Source of the DNA: Symbiodinium natans
Taxonomy: Eukaryota > Sar > Dinophyceae > Suessiales > Symbiodiniaceae
Length of the DNA stretch: 56,000 nt
Reading direction: 5' to 3'
Assembly: GCA_905221605.1 (NCBI GenBank)
Contig: CAJNDS010002148.1
Location: 406,046 to 462,045 of the forward strand
Positions 30,571-41,169 of this stretch are shown in pieces. Numbering within the stretch: position 1 is the stretch's first letter; every line of letters starts with the position of its first letter. The position numbers were made by a program, and so were the translations under genes. A model generated the notes under the pieces. It ran no database searches, had not been told where the DNA came from, and saw nothing but the letters and a program-made list of their open reading frames with translations.

Positions 30571-30629
30571 TATGCATTGAACTTCCTCATTTCCCCCCCC
30601 CCCCCTCCAAGTTGCTTCCGAGTTTGCAG

Positions 30630-30836
30630 GCTGTTCTTCCAGGTCCCTGTGACATGCGTAAGTATGATGTAGGCATCCCGAATGGGGCCAGAGTGTCCAG
30701 AAAAGAGAACTGTGTGGTTTAGGGTTTAGGGTTGAGGGTTTAGTGTCTAGGGCCACGTGTCTTACATCATTCCTACATGTCACATGTAGATCTCAGACGC
30801 GGTGAAACTAGCAGCCATGGTCGAGCCTGGGCCGAG
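30630..30836 (+). CDS. Two phase-matched candidate exons
   Basis: 30630-30657 (AVLPGPCDM plus one base; donor GTAAGTATG) and 30797-30836 (AVKLAAMVEPGP; acceptor TCTCAG, donor GTGAGC). Joining restores a His codon. Splice signals are close to consensus. Confidence 0.5.
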
Positions 30837-31064
30837 GTGAGCTTACTACATTACATGATGTTTCACTCTACCATTCGGCACGATACAGTTTTCGTTTTCA
30901 CACGTGCATCATACATGATAGCGTATGCCTTATACCACATATCATATCACAATGACTTCTTGTGATCGTGTTTTTGTATGAGCTTCATAATTAGTATAGA
31001 ATACGATTCATTGTTGTGACGTTACACCAGATTGCATGACGTGAATGGTTACGATACGTGGTAT

Positions 31065-31276
31065 ATGCTGTTCGTTAATCCCCTCCCCTTTTATTAAACT
31101 CCCCCTACCCCCTAATATTAAATACCCTCCATTATCGTTATTTTACGGTATATTGGGTTTTAAACATTAGGGGGTAGGGGGGGGTTTAATATTAGGGGGA
31201 GGGGAGTATATGTGTAGTACTATGATGGAATTAGGTACCCCAACACCCTATTAGTTTGGGGTACCTAATTCCACTA
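31065..31276. repeat. Two adjacent foldbacks
   Basis: 31083-31208: TTATTAAACTCCCCCTACCC pairs with GGGGTAGGGGGGGGTTTAAT. 31226-31274: GGAATTAGGTACCCCAA pairs with TTGGGGTACCTAATTCC, a near-perfect 17-bp stem. Confidence 0.8.
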
Positions 31277-31613
31277 GGTAGGCCATTGGGATATTTTATA
31301 TTTTTCCTTATTGGGTTGAAGAGGGTTCTATTCAGGAATATTTTTCAGAGGGCTTTAAGGGCCATCCTAGTCCATAATAGTACTACAAATGGACCCTCTG
31401 GGTGTGATGTATGATACGTGATGTTTCATGCATGCCGCGAGACGTGGGACATGGCACCAGTCATTTCCGAAAATAGCTGTGGTCCCCTTCATGTACCCCA
31501 AAACCCTAAACCCTAAACCCTAAACCCTAAACCCTAAACCCTAAACCCTAAGCCCCCCCCCCCCCCCGCCCCCCCCAAATGGTAGGATCCTTGTTCTAGA
31601 ACCCCCAAAGAAG

Positions 31614-31843
31614 GTGCACCCATTTTCGAAAACCCCACTGTGCACTAGGACCCGGAGTAGGCCCTTATGTCCTTTTTTTCAGGGTGGGGGTTCCCTTCTA
31701 CTCCCCTTAAAAACCCCAAAAAGGGCACCCTGTCTATTCCTAGGTTACTCCTGGGTCTAGAGGATCTCTGGGATACGACAGATGCAGCGAGGACAAGAGA
31801 AGCGAGCGGCAGAAGCAAGGCGACAAGACCATCCAGGCGCGGG
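31614..31843 (+). CDS. Exon pair split by an introner-like element
   Basis: Exon 31614-31648 and exon 31761-31843 surround a GACCCGGAGTAGG-family element (31649-31760). Removing it as a GA-AG intron joins VHPFSKTPLCTRGSLGYDRC, SEDKRSERQKQGDKTIQAR in one frame with GC-rich third positions, restoring a split Arg codon (AG|A). The second exon ends at donor GTTTAGGG. Protein family unknown. Confidence 0.6.
31649..31760. mobile_element. Introner-like element, GACCCGGAGTAGG family, 112 bp
   Basis: Begins GACCCGGAGTAGGCCC and ends GGTTACTCCTGGGTCTAG; terminal inverted repeats, CTAG at both junctions. Its ends double as a GA donor and an AG acceptor. Copies: 12090-12313, 17117-17224, 35010-35116, 55025-55138. 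Confidence 0.75.
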
Positions 31844-31999
31844 GTTTAGGGTTTGCGGTTGAGGGGGCTTAGGGTTTAGGAGTTTCGGGTTTAGGGCTTA
31901 GGGGTTCAGGGTTTAGGTTTAGGGCTTTAGGGTTTCGGGCAAATTGACGAAGCCTAGGCCCTGGATGGCTGAGGATGGAGGCTCGTAGGAGCCTCGAAA

Positions 32000-33740
32000 G
32001 ACAGCCTACCCACCCAGGTTTTAAGACCGGACCTGAGCTGGCCCTAAACCCTAAACCCTAAACCCTAAACCCTAAACCCTTGAAACCCCTGAAACCCCTG
32101 AAATCCCTGAAGCGCCCGAAGCCCCTGGAGCCCTTACAATCGCTTAGGGCCTTAAGCCTCGTGTGGTCCAACTTCGTAGCTAAGGCTGTACCCCTTGGAG
32201 CCTCCCCTTCTGTTCAGGGTTAGGGTTTAGGGTTCAGGGTATAGGGTTTATAGCGTTTAGGTTTTATAGGGTTTAGGGTTTGGGGTACAGTACCTTTTAA
32301 GGGGTGCAGTAGAAGTAGGATTATAGTATATTGGGGCCGGGGTGGGGGGGATATTCGAGGATCACCATTTTGGGAAGCGCCCGAAACAGGAAAAACTCAG
32401 GTTTTTGAGAACCCTAAACCCTAAACTTCACACCCTAAAGCTAAACCCTAAACCCTAAACCCTCAACCCTAAACCCTAGTCCCTGAAACCCCCAACCAAC
32501 AACCTGGAGAGGGCCACCAGGGTCTGAACCCGAGCACCCCCCCCCCCCCCCAAAACAAACCTCAAAGCGATAACTTGCTTAGGGTTTAGGGTTTAGGGCT
32601 TAGGGCTTAGGGCTTAGGGTTTAGGGTTTAGGGCTTAGGGCTTAGGGTTTAGGGTTTAGGGTTTTGAGTGTTGGGCTTCAGGCCCTGAGATCCCGAACCC
32701 TAACCTCTGAAAACCCTAAACCCTCAGTCGCCTTAGATCTGGAATGCCCTAAACCCTAAACCCTAAACCCTAAACCCTAAACCCTAAACCCTCAGTCGCC
32801 TTAGATCTGGAATGCCCTAAACCCTAAACCCTAAACCCTAAACCCTAAACCCTAAACCCTAAACCCTAAACCCTAAACCCTAAACCCTAAAGACCTTCAA
32901 ACCCTCCTCGACAGGTGGACTCATGGACTTACCGAAGCCTGGATGACAAGTATGGATTACGGTTAGGGGTTTTTGGGTTTCGGGGCCCTTGGGGGGGCTG
33001 AGGGGTGTTGGTTTAGGGTTTAGGGTTTAGGGTTTAGGGCTTAGGGTTTAGGGTTTAGGGTTTAGGGTTCAGGGTTTAGGGTTTAGGGGTGTTCCCGGGC
33101 CATAGGGGTGCTTCGGTTTAGGGTTTAGGGTTTCGGGGCGATTCGGGGGCTGAGGGGTGTTGGTTTAGGGTTTCGGGTTAAGGTTTAGGGTTCAGGGTTT
33201 AGGGTTTAGGGTTGAGGGTTTAGGGTTTAGGGTTTAGGGCTAAAAAAGAGGAAATGAGGGCTTAGGGGCTGGGAATTGCTTAGAGGCCAGGGGTAAATAG
33301 TAGAGGGTTTAGGGTTTAGGGTTAAGGGGTCAGGGTTCAGGGTTTAGGTTCAGGTTGGGTGCAGGTGGAGGCACCCAGGGGGTCCAGGGTGTTGGTGTAT
33401 AGGGTTTAGGGTTTGGGGTTTAGGGTTAGGGTTTAGGGTTTAGGGTTTAGGGTTTAGGCTTTATTGTTTAGGGTTTAGGGTTAGGGTTTAGGGGGTTTTA
33501 GGGCCTAGCAGATGTAGATTCAGGGGTCGAAGTACGGGGTGGGAAGAAGTACTCATAAGTGTGGGCTTACCATCCCGAGAACCACCATGCGACCCTAGGA
33601 CTATGGTTTAGGGTTTAGGATTTGGGGTTTTAGGGTTTAGGGTTTTAGGGTTTACGGTTTAGGGTTTAGGGTTTAGGGTTTAGGGTTTAGGGTAACGCCT
33701 AAACAAACCCCAGCTCAGCCCTTACGAAGGGCGACAAAAT
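32000..33740. repeat. 1.7 kb of heptamer blocks and filler
   Basis: C-rich blocks 32040-32080, 32405-32480 and 32747-32890; G-rich blocks 32577-32665, 33010-33095, 33170-33240, 33395-33490 and 33605-33690. A segment near 32720 (CAGTCGCCTTAGATCTGGAA) is repeated at 32790 with its heptamers. Other unique words gave no convincing exon. Confidence 0.85.
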
Positions 33741-34059
33741 CCAAGTTGAGGCCCGAAAAGAGACGCCCTGAGGCGCTGAGCAAGCAGCCCGCTCTCTGCC
33801 GTCCCTCTGCCCTGAACCTAACCGTAGGGGCTAAAAACTTTAGGGTTCGGACTTTGGGGCAGGTTCAATCACTTGGGCGCACGTGCCCTGGACCTATGTC
33901 CGACGCAGTACAACTTAAAAGCCGCAGCCAAAACCACTAACCCCTAAACACTAAACCCTAAACCTTAAACCCTAAACCCTAAACCCTAACACTCACGCTG
34001 TGAACTTTCATCCCGACAGTCCCCAAGGCTTGTTTTTTGAACGGGGCTCGTACCGCCAG

Positions 34060-34418
34060 CAAGCCTTGACGATCGCCCGGGCCACGCGAATGATCTGGGC
34101 GCAGTTTCTGGACAGTTTCGTGCCGCGGAAGAAGCAGCGAACGAGCGGCGCTACAAAGTCTATTGCTGCCCCCGCTCCGCTGAGTCCGGGCGGCCTCGCC
34201 TCGTGAACATGCCCGATGTCGATTTCAAGCGTCGCTGGCGAGCCGGACTGGCAGCTGTGACACCTGGGCAGCGCCGACTTGTAACAAGGGAACTTTTATT
34301 TTTGCCATTCTGGGCATATTCTTCTTTTCCCCAGATCACTTTGGTGCTTCAAAGATCGATTGCCTCAGCTTTGGCCTACTTTTTCCCACCTGTGGTGCAG
34401 CAGCCGTTAAATCGCTGA
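34060..34418 (+). CDS. Last two exons of an unidentified gene
   Basis: Exon 34060-34289 (acceptor CCGCCAG) reads SLDDRPGHANDLGAVSGQFR, AAEEAANERRYKVYCCPRSA, ESGRPRLVNMPDVDFKRRWR, AGLAAVTPGQRRLVTR. A 45-nt GA-AG intron with a T/C tract (34290-34334) leads to 34335-34418: ITLVLQRSIASALAYFFPPV, VQQPLNR, TGA. Codon use favours this frame over the overlapping 68-aa ORF at 34000-34206. Basic central region and hydrophobic C-terminus; family not recognised. Confidence 0.62.
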
Positions 34419-34490
34419 GCCCCTATACATCCTAAGCCCTAAGCCCTAAACCCTAAACTCTAAACCCTACAAGCCCTCAACACTCTTCAG

Positions 34491-34544
34491 GAATGGACTG
34501 GAGGAAGGAGCCGGTCAACTCTGATGTGTTCAAGGCCCGGGAGG
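34491..34544 (+). CDS. Candidate exon, unidentified gene
   Basis: Acceptor CTCTTCAG after CCCTAAA units; donor GTTCGG followed by TTTAGGG. Reads MDWRKEPVNSDVFKARE. Confidence 0.55.
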
Positions 34545-34755
34545 GTTCGGGATTTAGGGTTTAGGGTCTAGGGTTTAAGGCTTAGGGTGTACAGTAGGGG
34601 ATGAACTTACCAAAGTTTTGAGGCTGGGATTTGTCAAGGTCTTTTGGGGAGGAAGGGGGCTGTCATCTTCGCTTAGTATTGCTTAATGTCAGGACCATGG
34701 AGTGTAGTTATAAAGATAGATCTGTTGTTAGTTTATGGGCATTGAATTATACACA

Positions 34756-34787
<32 letters not shown>

Positions 34788-34955
34788 GCAGATGTAAATA
34801 TGCACAGACATATAAATAGCTAGTTATCTTGCATGTTTACTCATTACTGTTCAACGCCTATTTTTTGTTGTGCATTTTTGTAATGTAAAGATCGCTTGGG
34901 GACATTTGAACTGACAGGCAACCCCAAACCCTAAACCCTAAACTCACATATCTAG

Positions 34956-34994
34956 GAAGTGAAGGCGTTCGAGCCGACCTATAAGCTCGCATGA
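34956..34994 (+). CDS. Candidate terminal exon
   Basis: Acceptor ATATCTAG; EVKAFEPTYKLA then TGA. C-rich heptamers precede; an introner-like element starts 15 bases after the stop. Confidence 0.45.
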   Translation, partial: EVKAFEPTYKLA

Positions 34995-35009
34995 AAAATT
35001 CGTGACTAG

Positions 35010-35116
35010 GACCGGGAGTAGGCCCTTTTTTCCTTTTTTGGGGTTGGGGTTCCTTATAATCCCCTTAAAACCAAAAAGGGTACCCTTTTTATTCCTAAGC
35101 TACTCCCGGGGTCTAG
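35010..35116. repeat. Introner-like element, GACCCRGAGTAGG family
   Basis: TAG|GACCGGGAGTAGG ... CTACTCCCGGGGTCTAG, 107 bp; very similar to 17117-17224 inside (GGTTGGGGTTCC, AAAAAGGGTACCC). Confidence 0.85.
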
Positions 35117-36015
35117 GTGAAACACGGGCTTTTTCCAGGTTGGAACTTGAGGAGTTTGGTTTTTAGGGTTTGGGGTTCAGGGTTCGGGGCTTAAGGTTTA
35201 GGGTTTGAGGTTTAGGGTTTAGGGTACATTTTTTTCTTGGGAGATCAACCCTTCCGTATAATTAGAAGGTGTCCTGCCCAAGGAAGGTAAAGCTTTTGGG
35301 CACCCAGCGGAGGCCGGAATTTCAGGATCTGTGGAAACCTCAAACTTAAACCACTCCCCGTAATAGTAACCCGCCCCTCTCCTATTTTTAAACATTCCTA
35401 GGGGGTCCCCTAGTAAGGATAAGGGATTCAGCCCTGTGAATCTTATTCCCTCTAATAACCCATATATATATATATATCTATATATTTCATATAGTCTCTA
35501 TACACCTAAGTAGCCTTCCTTTCGTCCCTTGAGTGGGGCTTTTGAACCCTACACCCTAAACCCTAAACCTAAACCCTAAACCCTTTTCGGACCTTACTTG
35601 TTCGTAGAGTGGCCTTGCAGCCATTGAAGGCGTGGAGCAACGGCGCAGCCCAGGAGGCAGCCAAGCCTAAACCCTGAACCCTAGACCCTAGACACTGGAC
35701 CCTACACCCTAGACCCTAGGCCCTAAACCCTAAACCCTAGACCCTAAACCCTAAACCCGAAACCCCTTTTTGCTTTAGTTGGGCGCCGGGGGTTGTAGGT
35801 GCCTTGGGGAGAAAGACAGAGGTTTAGGGTTCAGGGTGGAGGGTTGAGGGTTCAGGGTTTAGGGTTTAGGGCTTGGGCAAGTTTAGGACACAGTGCTAAG
35901 GAATGTTCAGGGCTCAGGGCTTAGGAACGTTGAAGGTGGTCGTTAGGGTTTGGGGTTTGGAGTTTGGGGTTTGGGGTTTAGGGTTTGGGGTTTGGGGTTT
36001 AGGGTTAGGTGCATT

Positions 36016-36124
36016 CCCCGTACCTCTGGTTCAGCATGAAGCACAACCGCTTGCAGGCATTGGCGCCCTCGCGTGTGCCCATACCATGTTCTTCTTGCTT
36101 GACACCCTAAACCCTAAACCTTAA
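36016..36124 (+). CDS. Candidate terminal exon, hydrophobic end
   Basis: AFPVPLVQHEAQPLAGIGAL, ACAHTMFFLLDTLNPKP, TAA from CCCTAAACCTTAA. A second frame (YLWFSMKHNRLQ) is also open. Confidence 0.4.
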
Positions 36125-36259
36125 ACCCAAAAGCCTTAAATCCCTAAACCCAAAAGCCCTAAAAGCCTAAACCCAACAAACCCGAAGACCCTAAAACCCT
36201 AAACCCTAAACCCTAAACCCTAAACCATAAACAGTTCCCAAGCCCTAAACCCTTCCAAG

Positions 36260-36338
36260 GCGCTGTGGCAGGGATGTGGGAGGAACTTTCAGAGCAACCC
36301 CAAGTCGCTTCTTGGCTTGGAGGATCCTCAAGGGAGGG
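36260..36338 (+). CDS. Candidate exon between C-rich and G-rich blocks
   Basis: Acceptor TTCCAAG, donor GTTTAGGG at 36339. Reads AVAGMWEELSEQPQVASWLG then GSSRE. Confidence 0.6.
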
Positions 36339-36412
36339 GTTTAGGGTTTAGGGTTTCGGGTTACACTACCCCCCCCCCGCCCCGCTAGGTCCCCTCCCCC
36401 TCCATACTGCAG

Positions 36413-36468
36413 GCTACTTAGGGACAGTCAGGCTGGATGCCTTCTTAGCGGCCACCTTGAAACCTTAA
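36413..36468 (+). CDS. Candidate terminal exon
   Basis: Pyrimidine-rich acceptor TACTGCAG. Reads YLGTVRLDAFLAATLKP, TAA at 36466-36468. Confidence 0.5.
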
Positions 36469-36541
36469 ACTTTTCAACCCTGAACTCTCTTAGGGTTTAG
36501 GGTTTAGGGTTCCGGGTTGCTTCAGAGAGCTTTGCCTGCAG

Positions 36542-36622
36542 ACATCCTCCCGCGCCTTTCGGGTTCTGGGTGCATGGTTTAGTGACGAGACCTGCACGGC
36601 ACACTGGCAGGGTTTCCAGTAG
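36542..36622 (+). CDS. Candidate terminal exon
   Basis: Acceptor TTGCCTGCAG. Reads TSSRAFRVLGAWFSDETCTA, HWQGFQ, TAG at 36620-36622. Confidence 0.45.
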   Translation, partial: TSSRAFRVLGAWFSDETCTAHWQGFQ

Positions 36623-36677
36623 AATCAGGGTTTTGAGTTTAGGGTTTTGGGTTGAAGGTTTAGGGTTAGAGGGGTTT

Positions 36678-36790
36678 CTTGGTAGCCCGGTGGTGCCCTT
36701 TTCTGTTTTTTTTCATTCAAGGCTCCCTTATAAAGTAAGCAACCCCTCCAAAAAACCTTATTAAAACAAAAGGTTACTGGGCTATATACC
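36678..36790. repeat. Foldback element, TTGGTAGCCCAGTGG family
   Basis: CTTGGTAGCCCGGTGGTGCC ... GGTTACTGGGCTATATACCA; relative of 2840-2952. Confidence 0.75.
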
Positions 36791-37186
36791 AGGCCCCCGA
36801 AGCCCTTACGACTCAACCCCTATATAAGGCTCTAGGACTTCAGTGGGCATACGCATTTCTTTACCTTTGGGACGCCTTATTAGCCGCGCGGCTTTCCTCA
36901 CCCGCTCCATTAAACATTCCTCAACCCTAAACCCTCAACCCTATTTCCAAACCCGAAACCCTTAACCCTAACACCTAAAATCCTAAACCCGAAACCCGAA
37001 ACCCTAAACCCTAAACCCTCAACCCTCAACCCCAAGCCGTGGGCACCTTTTGGGGGGTTTCCCTAAACCCTAAACCCTAAACCCTAAACCCTAAACCCTA
37101 GACCCTAGACCCTAGACCCTAAACCCTAGACCCTAAGCCCTAAACCTGTTGCGGGGGCTTTCAGGTTTTCGGGGGGTCGCCCTCAG

Positions 37187-37249
37187 GTGGGGCGGTCTCT
37201 CCTCCAAGTCCGTGCAGGCGCCCTCCCTGCTGGCCGCGGCCCTGGTGGG
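37187..37249 (+). CDS. Candidate exon, Ala/Leu-rich
   Basis: Acceptor GCCCTCAG, donor GTGTAGGGTTTAGG. Reads WGGLSSKSVQAPSLLAAALV. C-rich array upstream (37060-37146). Confidence 0.5.
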
Positions 37250-37839
37250 GTGTAGGGTTTAGGTTTTAGGGTTTAGGGTTTAGGGTTCAAGGTGAGTGAA
37301 TGGGGGGCGTTAGTGTGGGGGGGGGGGGGGGATAATTTGGGCTTCTGGGGGTTCATTCTAGTGTTGAATTACTGTCTATACGGTGGGGGGAAGGGCTTAG
37401 GCTTAGGACATACTGTATAGTGTTCGTTGCAGCGTTTATGGGTCTTTTAAGGGTTTGTCATCGGCTTTAGTTCTCTAGGGTTTAAAACAGGGTTCATGAT
37501 AAGCTTTAGTCAGGGTTATAGGGTTCTGCGGGCTTTTCTTCGGGTTATTTCGGGCTTAGGGGTTTAATCACCCAAAGTAGACCGTTGTTGTGACTAAACC
37601 CTGCAAGCCCGAAACTCAAACCTCTGTGTGCATCTATAGTCTAGGTTCAGTACAACATGATGAAAAATAGGTGCCCTAAGCCCCAAACCCAAAAGAAAAC
37701 TCAAGCCCTAAACCCTAAACCCCGACAAACTGAGGGCCTTAGGGTAGATACATGGCCCCGTAGTATACCCCTTATATGCCTTATCAACCCTCTTAAGAAG
37801 GTGAGGGACCATCTTGAGGGACCATGCAACTTCCCTTCG

Positions 37840-37952
37840 ACTAAGGCTCAGGGAACTTTGTCAGTAGTCTCTTCGCCAGGTGAGAGTTGCAGTCACTCTA
37901 GCCCCCACATAGGGTACGTGCTTGGAACCTGCTCACCAAGTTCCCTGAGCCT
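37840..37952. repeat. Foldback element, AAGGCTCAGGGAACTTTG type
   Basis: AAGGCTCAGGGAACTTTG pairs with CCAAGTTCCCTGAGCCTT, loop about 75 bp. Lies in a 108-aa ORF (37657-37983) that is therefore doubtful. Confidence 0.75.
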
Positions 37953-38080
37953 TCGCGCACTCCATCACTGCATCTGGGAATAACGCCGACGCCCTACACC
38001 CTCAACCATAAACCATAGACCCTTTCCCTACAACCCGAACCCTAAACCCTAAACAAGTTTAGGGTTTCAGGGCTTAGGGC

Positions 38081-38239
38081 ATGCGGTTCAGGAGCTCGCT
38101 CAAGTACGGCTATCGGCGGTTTAGACTTCGGATTTCGCAAGCCAATAAACTCCAGTTGCAGGCTGGTTCCTTCGACCTTTCGCGCCATCTCGGAAGGGTG
38201 CAGGGGCCTTTGGGGCAGCCGAGTGTGCTTTTGGGTTGA
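38081..38239 (+). CDS. Small open frame, 52 aa, basic
   Basis: ATG to TGA without introns: MRFRSSLKYGYRRFRLRISQ, ANKLQLQAGSFDLSRHLGRV, QGPLGQPSVLLG. Highly basic N-terminal half. It could equally be an exon (acceptor CGGTTCAG at 38090). No family recognised. Confidence 0.4.
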   Translation: MRFRSSLKYGYRRFRLRISQANKLQLQAGSFDLSRHLGRVQGPLGQPSVLLG

Positions 38240-38388
38240 GGGTTCAGGGTTTAGGGTTTAGGGTTTTGGGTTTTGGGTTTAGGGTTAACCCTAAACCCTC
38301 AACCCTAAACCCTAAACCCTAAACCCTAAACCCTAAACCCTAACAAGTATGGGCCCTGGGGTCCTAAGGGTATATAATGACTCCTCAG

Positions 38389-38453
38389 CCACTGAAACTG
38401 CTCCAAAAAGACTCGGGACCCTCTTGAAGCTTGTGGGTTGGCTTGTTTGTTGA
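38389..38453 (+). CDS. Candidate terminal exon
   Basis: Acceptor ACTCCTCAG; TETAPKRLGTLLKLVGWLVC, TGA at 38451-38453. Confidence 0.4.
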
Positions 38454-38839
38454 GCCTGGGCGCCACCCTGAGAAGTGGTTTAGGGTTTAGGGTTTAGGGT
38501 TTAGGGTTCAGGAAGTTTAGGGTTTAGGGTTTAGGGTTTAGGGTTTAGGGTGGCTGAGCAAAAAAAGCTGAAACGTAGAAGTAGGACCGGAGTGCCCAGC
38601 CGAGTTTAGTATTTGTAGGCTTCAGGGTGCCCTCAACACGCTCCTGTTGCCCAGAAAGTTGACTGGGGTTTGGGGTTTGGGGTTTAGGGTTTAGGGTTTG
38701 GGGTTTAGGGTTTAGGGTTTAGAGGAGTGTGTGGGAGCTTTAGGGGTTAGGGAGGGCTTGTGGCACCTTACTCCAAGCTTAGAAGCCCTACCCCTAAACC
38801 CTAAACCCTAAACCCTAGCGCCCCACACCCTAAACCCTA

Positions 38840-40090
38840 AATTCAGGCCTAGCGGCACGGGCCGGCCCCCGCCCCCCAAAGCACGAAACCTTGAACCTTG
38901 GCACTGTCTTCTCTTTCCCGTGTCTTTGTCCTCTCCTTCTCTCTGTCTCTCTTTCTCCTGCCTTCGCCACCCCTCCCTCCCCCCCCGCGCGCGCGCGCGC
39001 GCGCGCGCGCGCGCACCCGCATCAGGAGCATCAGTGGGGTTGGTTTGGGGGCCTTAAAAGCATTCTATGCATGCGTTTTGCCTTCAAAAAACCTTCAGAA
39101 AACGCTGTAAACACGTGTTTTTGGGCTTGGGAAGCCTTTTGGGACCCAGGAAAGGGAGCATCATGAGCATCAGCGGCCTCGCCCAGGCCATCCAAAACCC
39201 CCTTAAACACGCCGATTGTATGTGCTTGAACGCTTGCGTGCCCACGAAACCCCCAAAAGCAAGACCCCGAATGCCCTTAAGGGCATTCGGGGTCCTGCTG
39301 TTCGGGTGTTTTGTAGGCACGAAGCCGTTCGAGCGCGTAAAATGAGCGATTTTAGGGGCGTTTTTACGTGGACCCACAAAACACTCGGTATTTACGAGGT
39401 TTTCTGCTGTTGGAACACCCCCCCAAACCGAGCATCATGAGCATCAGCTGGGTCTCTGGGCCGTGGGCCCGGAGGCCCACGAAGCCCACATGAGAAACGA
39501 TGGCTTGATGATGCCCCGGACCCCCGCGCATCAGCAGCATCAGCAGACCCCCCCCCCGACGTGGGTTTCGATGATGCGCACTTTGGGGGCGGGTCAAGGG
39601 CAACAAGGGTGGGGGTCGGAGGCACGCGTGAAAACCCTCATAAAAACACGGTATTTACGGTGATTTCAGCGTTTTTCAGCGTTTTTTCTTGCCTTGGGTC
39701 CGCGGGCCAGGGCTGCTGATGCTCATGATGCTCGCCTGGTTTTGGGCTTCCGGTACCCCCCCCAAACCTTGAAAAACATGGTTTCGGCCTGGCGCGCGCC
39801 CCATGTGAAAAGCTAGGGTCGATGATGCGCGCCCGTGAGGGTTTAATGGGGTGCTGCGGGTGTTTTGTGGCCTCGGTTTTTCGTAAAAGTAAAAACCCAT
39901 GGTTTTTACGAGGTTTTCGTGCTTTTCGCACCACCGCGTGTTGCGTCCCCTTGGATGCCGTTTCGGAGGCCTCCCGAAGGGCCCCGCGCGAATTTGAAGC
40001 AATTTTGGGCGGGGTCGGCGGCTCGGGCGCTCGCCCCTAAAGCTAGCGCTTTAGTGCGACGCGGGCTGCGCCCTGGACCACGGGCGGCGC
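38840..40090. repeat. Degenerate repeat region with AGCATCATGAGCATCAG motifs
   Basis: A (GC)n run (38988-39014), then copies of GCATCATGAGCATCAG in both orientations (39020, 39158, 39432, 39530, 39705) and of CGGTATTTACGAGGTTTTC (39388, 39650, 39895). ORFs overlap on both strands; none recognised. Confidence 0.65.
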
Positions 40091-40097
40091 GGGGGCC

Positions 40098-40170
40098 GGA
40101 TTTAAGAGCCTCCGGCTCAAGCCGCCGACCGCGCAGGAGCATAGTTGAAAGGTTTAAACGCGCTCGTCAG
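40098..40170. repeat. Dispersed GAGCCTCCGGCTC repeat, copy 3
   Basis: TTTAAGAGCCTCCGGCTCAA through GAGCATAGTTGAAAGG matches 3452-3505 with few changes. Confidence 0.75.
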
Positions 40171-40271
40171 CTCAAAGGATGCCAAAAAAGTTGATGTGCT
40201 TGAGCCTCTGTGAAACGTTGGGACCCAAACAGGAGCTGAAGCCAGCTTGAAGGCCAGACCAGCCCCATCAA

Positions 40272-40375
40272 TGGGTAGGGGGGGTACGGGGGGGGTAGGG
40301 GGGGGGTAGGAGGGGGGAGTTTTCCCGTGAGTTTGCCCGGGTACCCCCCCTACCCCCCCCTACCCCCCCCCGCGT
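40272..40375. repeat. GGGGGGTA / TACCCCCC foldback
   Basis: Four GGGGGGGTA units pair with three TACCCCCCC units across a 25-bp loop. Confidence 0.85.
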
Positions 40376-40512
40376 TTTGGGGGGTAAGGAGGGACTGGAG
40401 TCCATACCAAAACATCCTCAGCCTCACACTTTCATGTGGGCTTCAGGCTCTCTCGCCTATTCCCGAACCCTTAGAGGGTATAGGGTTTAGGGTTTAGGGT
40501 TTAGGGTTTAGG

Positions 40513-40593
40513 GCTGCCCCGAAAGCTCAGCACTGGCCAAGGTCCGCCTCCACACCGGTGCGCTTGAGTCCGGGGAGCTACAAGGCGACGGGG
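40513..40593 (+). CDS. Candidate exon ending at a heptamer donor
   Basis: Enters after TTTAG; AAPKAQHWPRSASTPVRLSP, GSYKATG; donor GTTTAGGG. Its 18 bases AGTCCGGGGAGCTACAAG recur at 40717-40734. Confidence 0.5.
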
Positions 40594-40612
40594 GTTTAGG
40601 GTTTAGGGTTTA

Positions 40613-40712
40613 GGAGGTTCCCTCTTGTGCTACCAGTCCTTAATAGGGATGATCATAGGGGCTACTAGAATCCCAAGTCAGGCCTGTTAGTGCAAAGTGT
40701 AACATCCCAAGT
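40613..40712. repeat. Foldback element, GGAGGTTCCCTCTTG family
   Basis: GAGGTTCCCTCTTGTGCTAC ... TGTAACATCCCAAG; better preserved copy at 52977-53087. Confidence 0.65.
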
Positions 40713-41169
40713 TTAGAGTCCGGGGAGCTACAAGGTGGTCCTGGGGGTTCAAGGAACTCAAGGAGGGGTTCTTATAAGGGACCTTAGGGGTTATTGGGGG
40801 GTTCTGTAGAGGCTAATTTAGGTTTTTGGGGACTATACAAGGGGTTTATATAGGGGAAGAAGATTACGTGTCCCTTCCAGGGCCCATCCTTACATCCCTT
40901 AATGTGTTTACGGTTTGGGGTTTGTTTTTTGGGGGGTTTAGGTTCGATGGGTCTTCGGGCTTAGGGGACATGGGCTGTGTTGCATGGATTCCTTAGTCTG
41001 GGCCCTTGATGGGGTTTCGGGTTTTAGCGTTTAAGTTTAGGGTTTCGGTTTTAGGGTTTAGTGGGTAGGTGCCCTTGCAACTAGCCTAAGGGAAGCGCCG
41101 CACACCCCAAAACTCCGCGGCCCTGATCTCTTCGTTATCCTTTTTAGGTTTGGATTTTGCAGAAGGGTC

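Noticed and set aside
34000-34206. 68-aa + ORF
   Set aside because: The frame used by 34060-34289 has better codon use and continues across an in-phase GA-AG intron.
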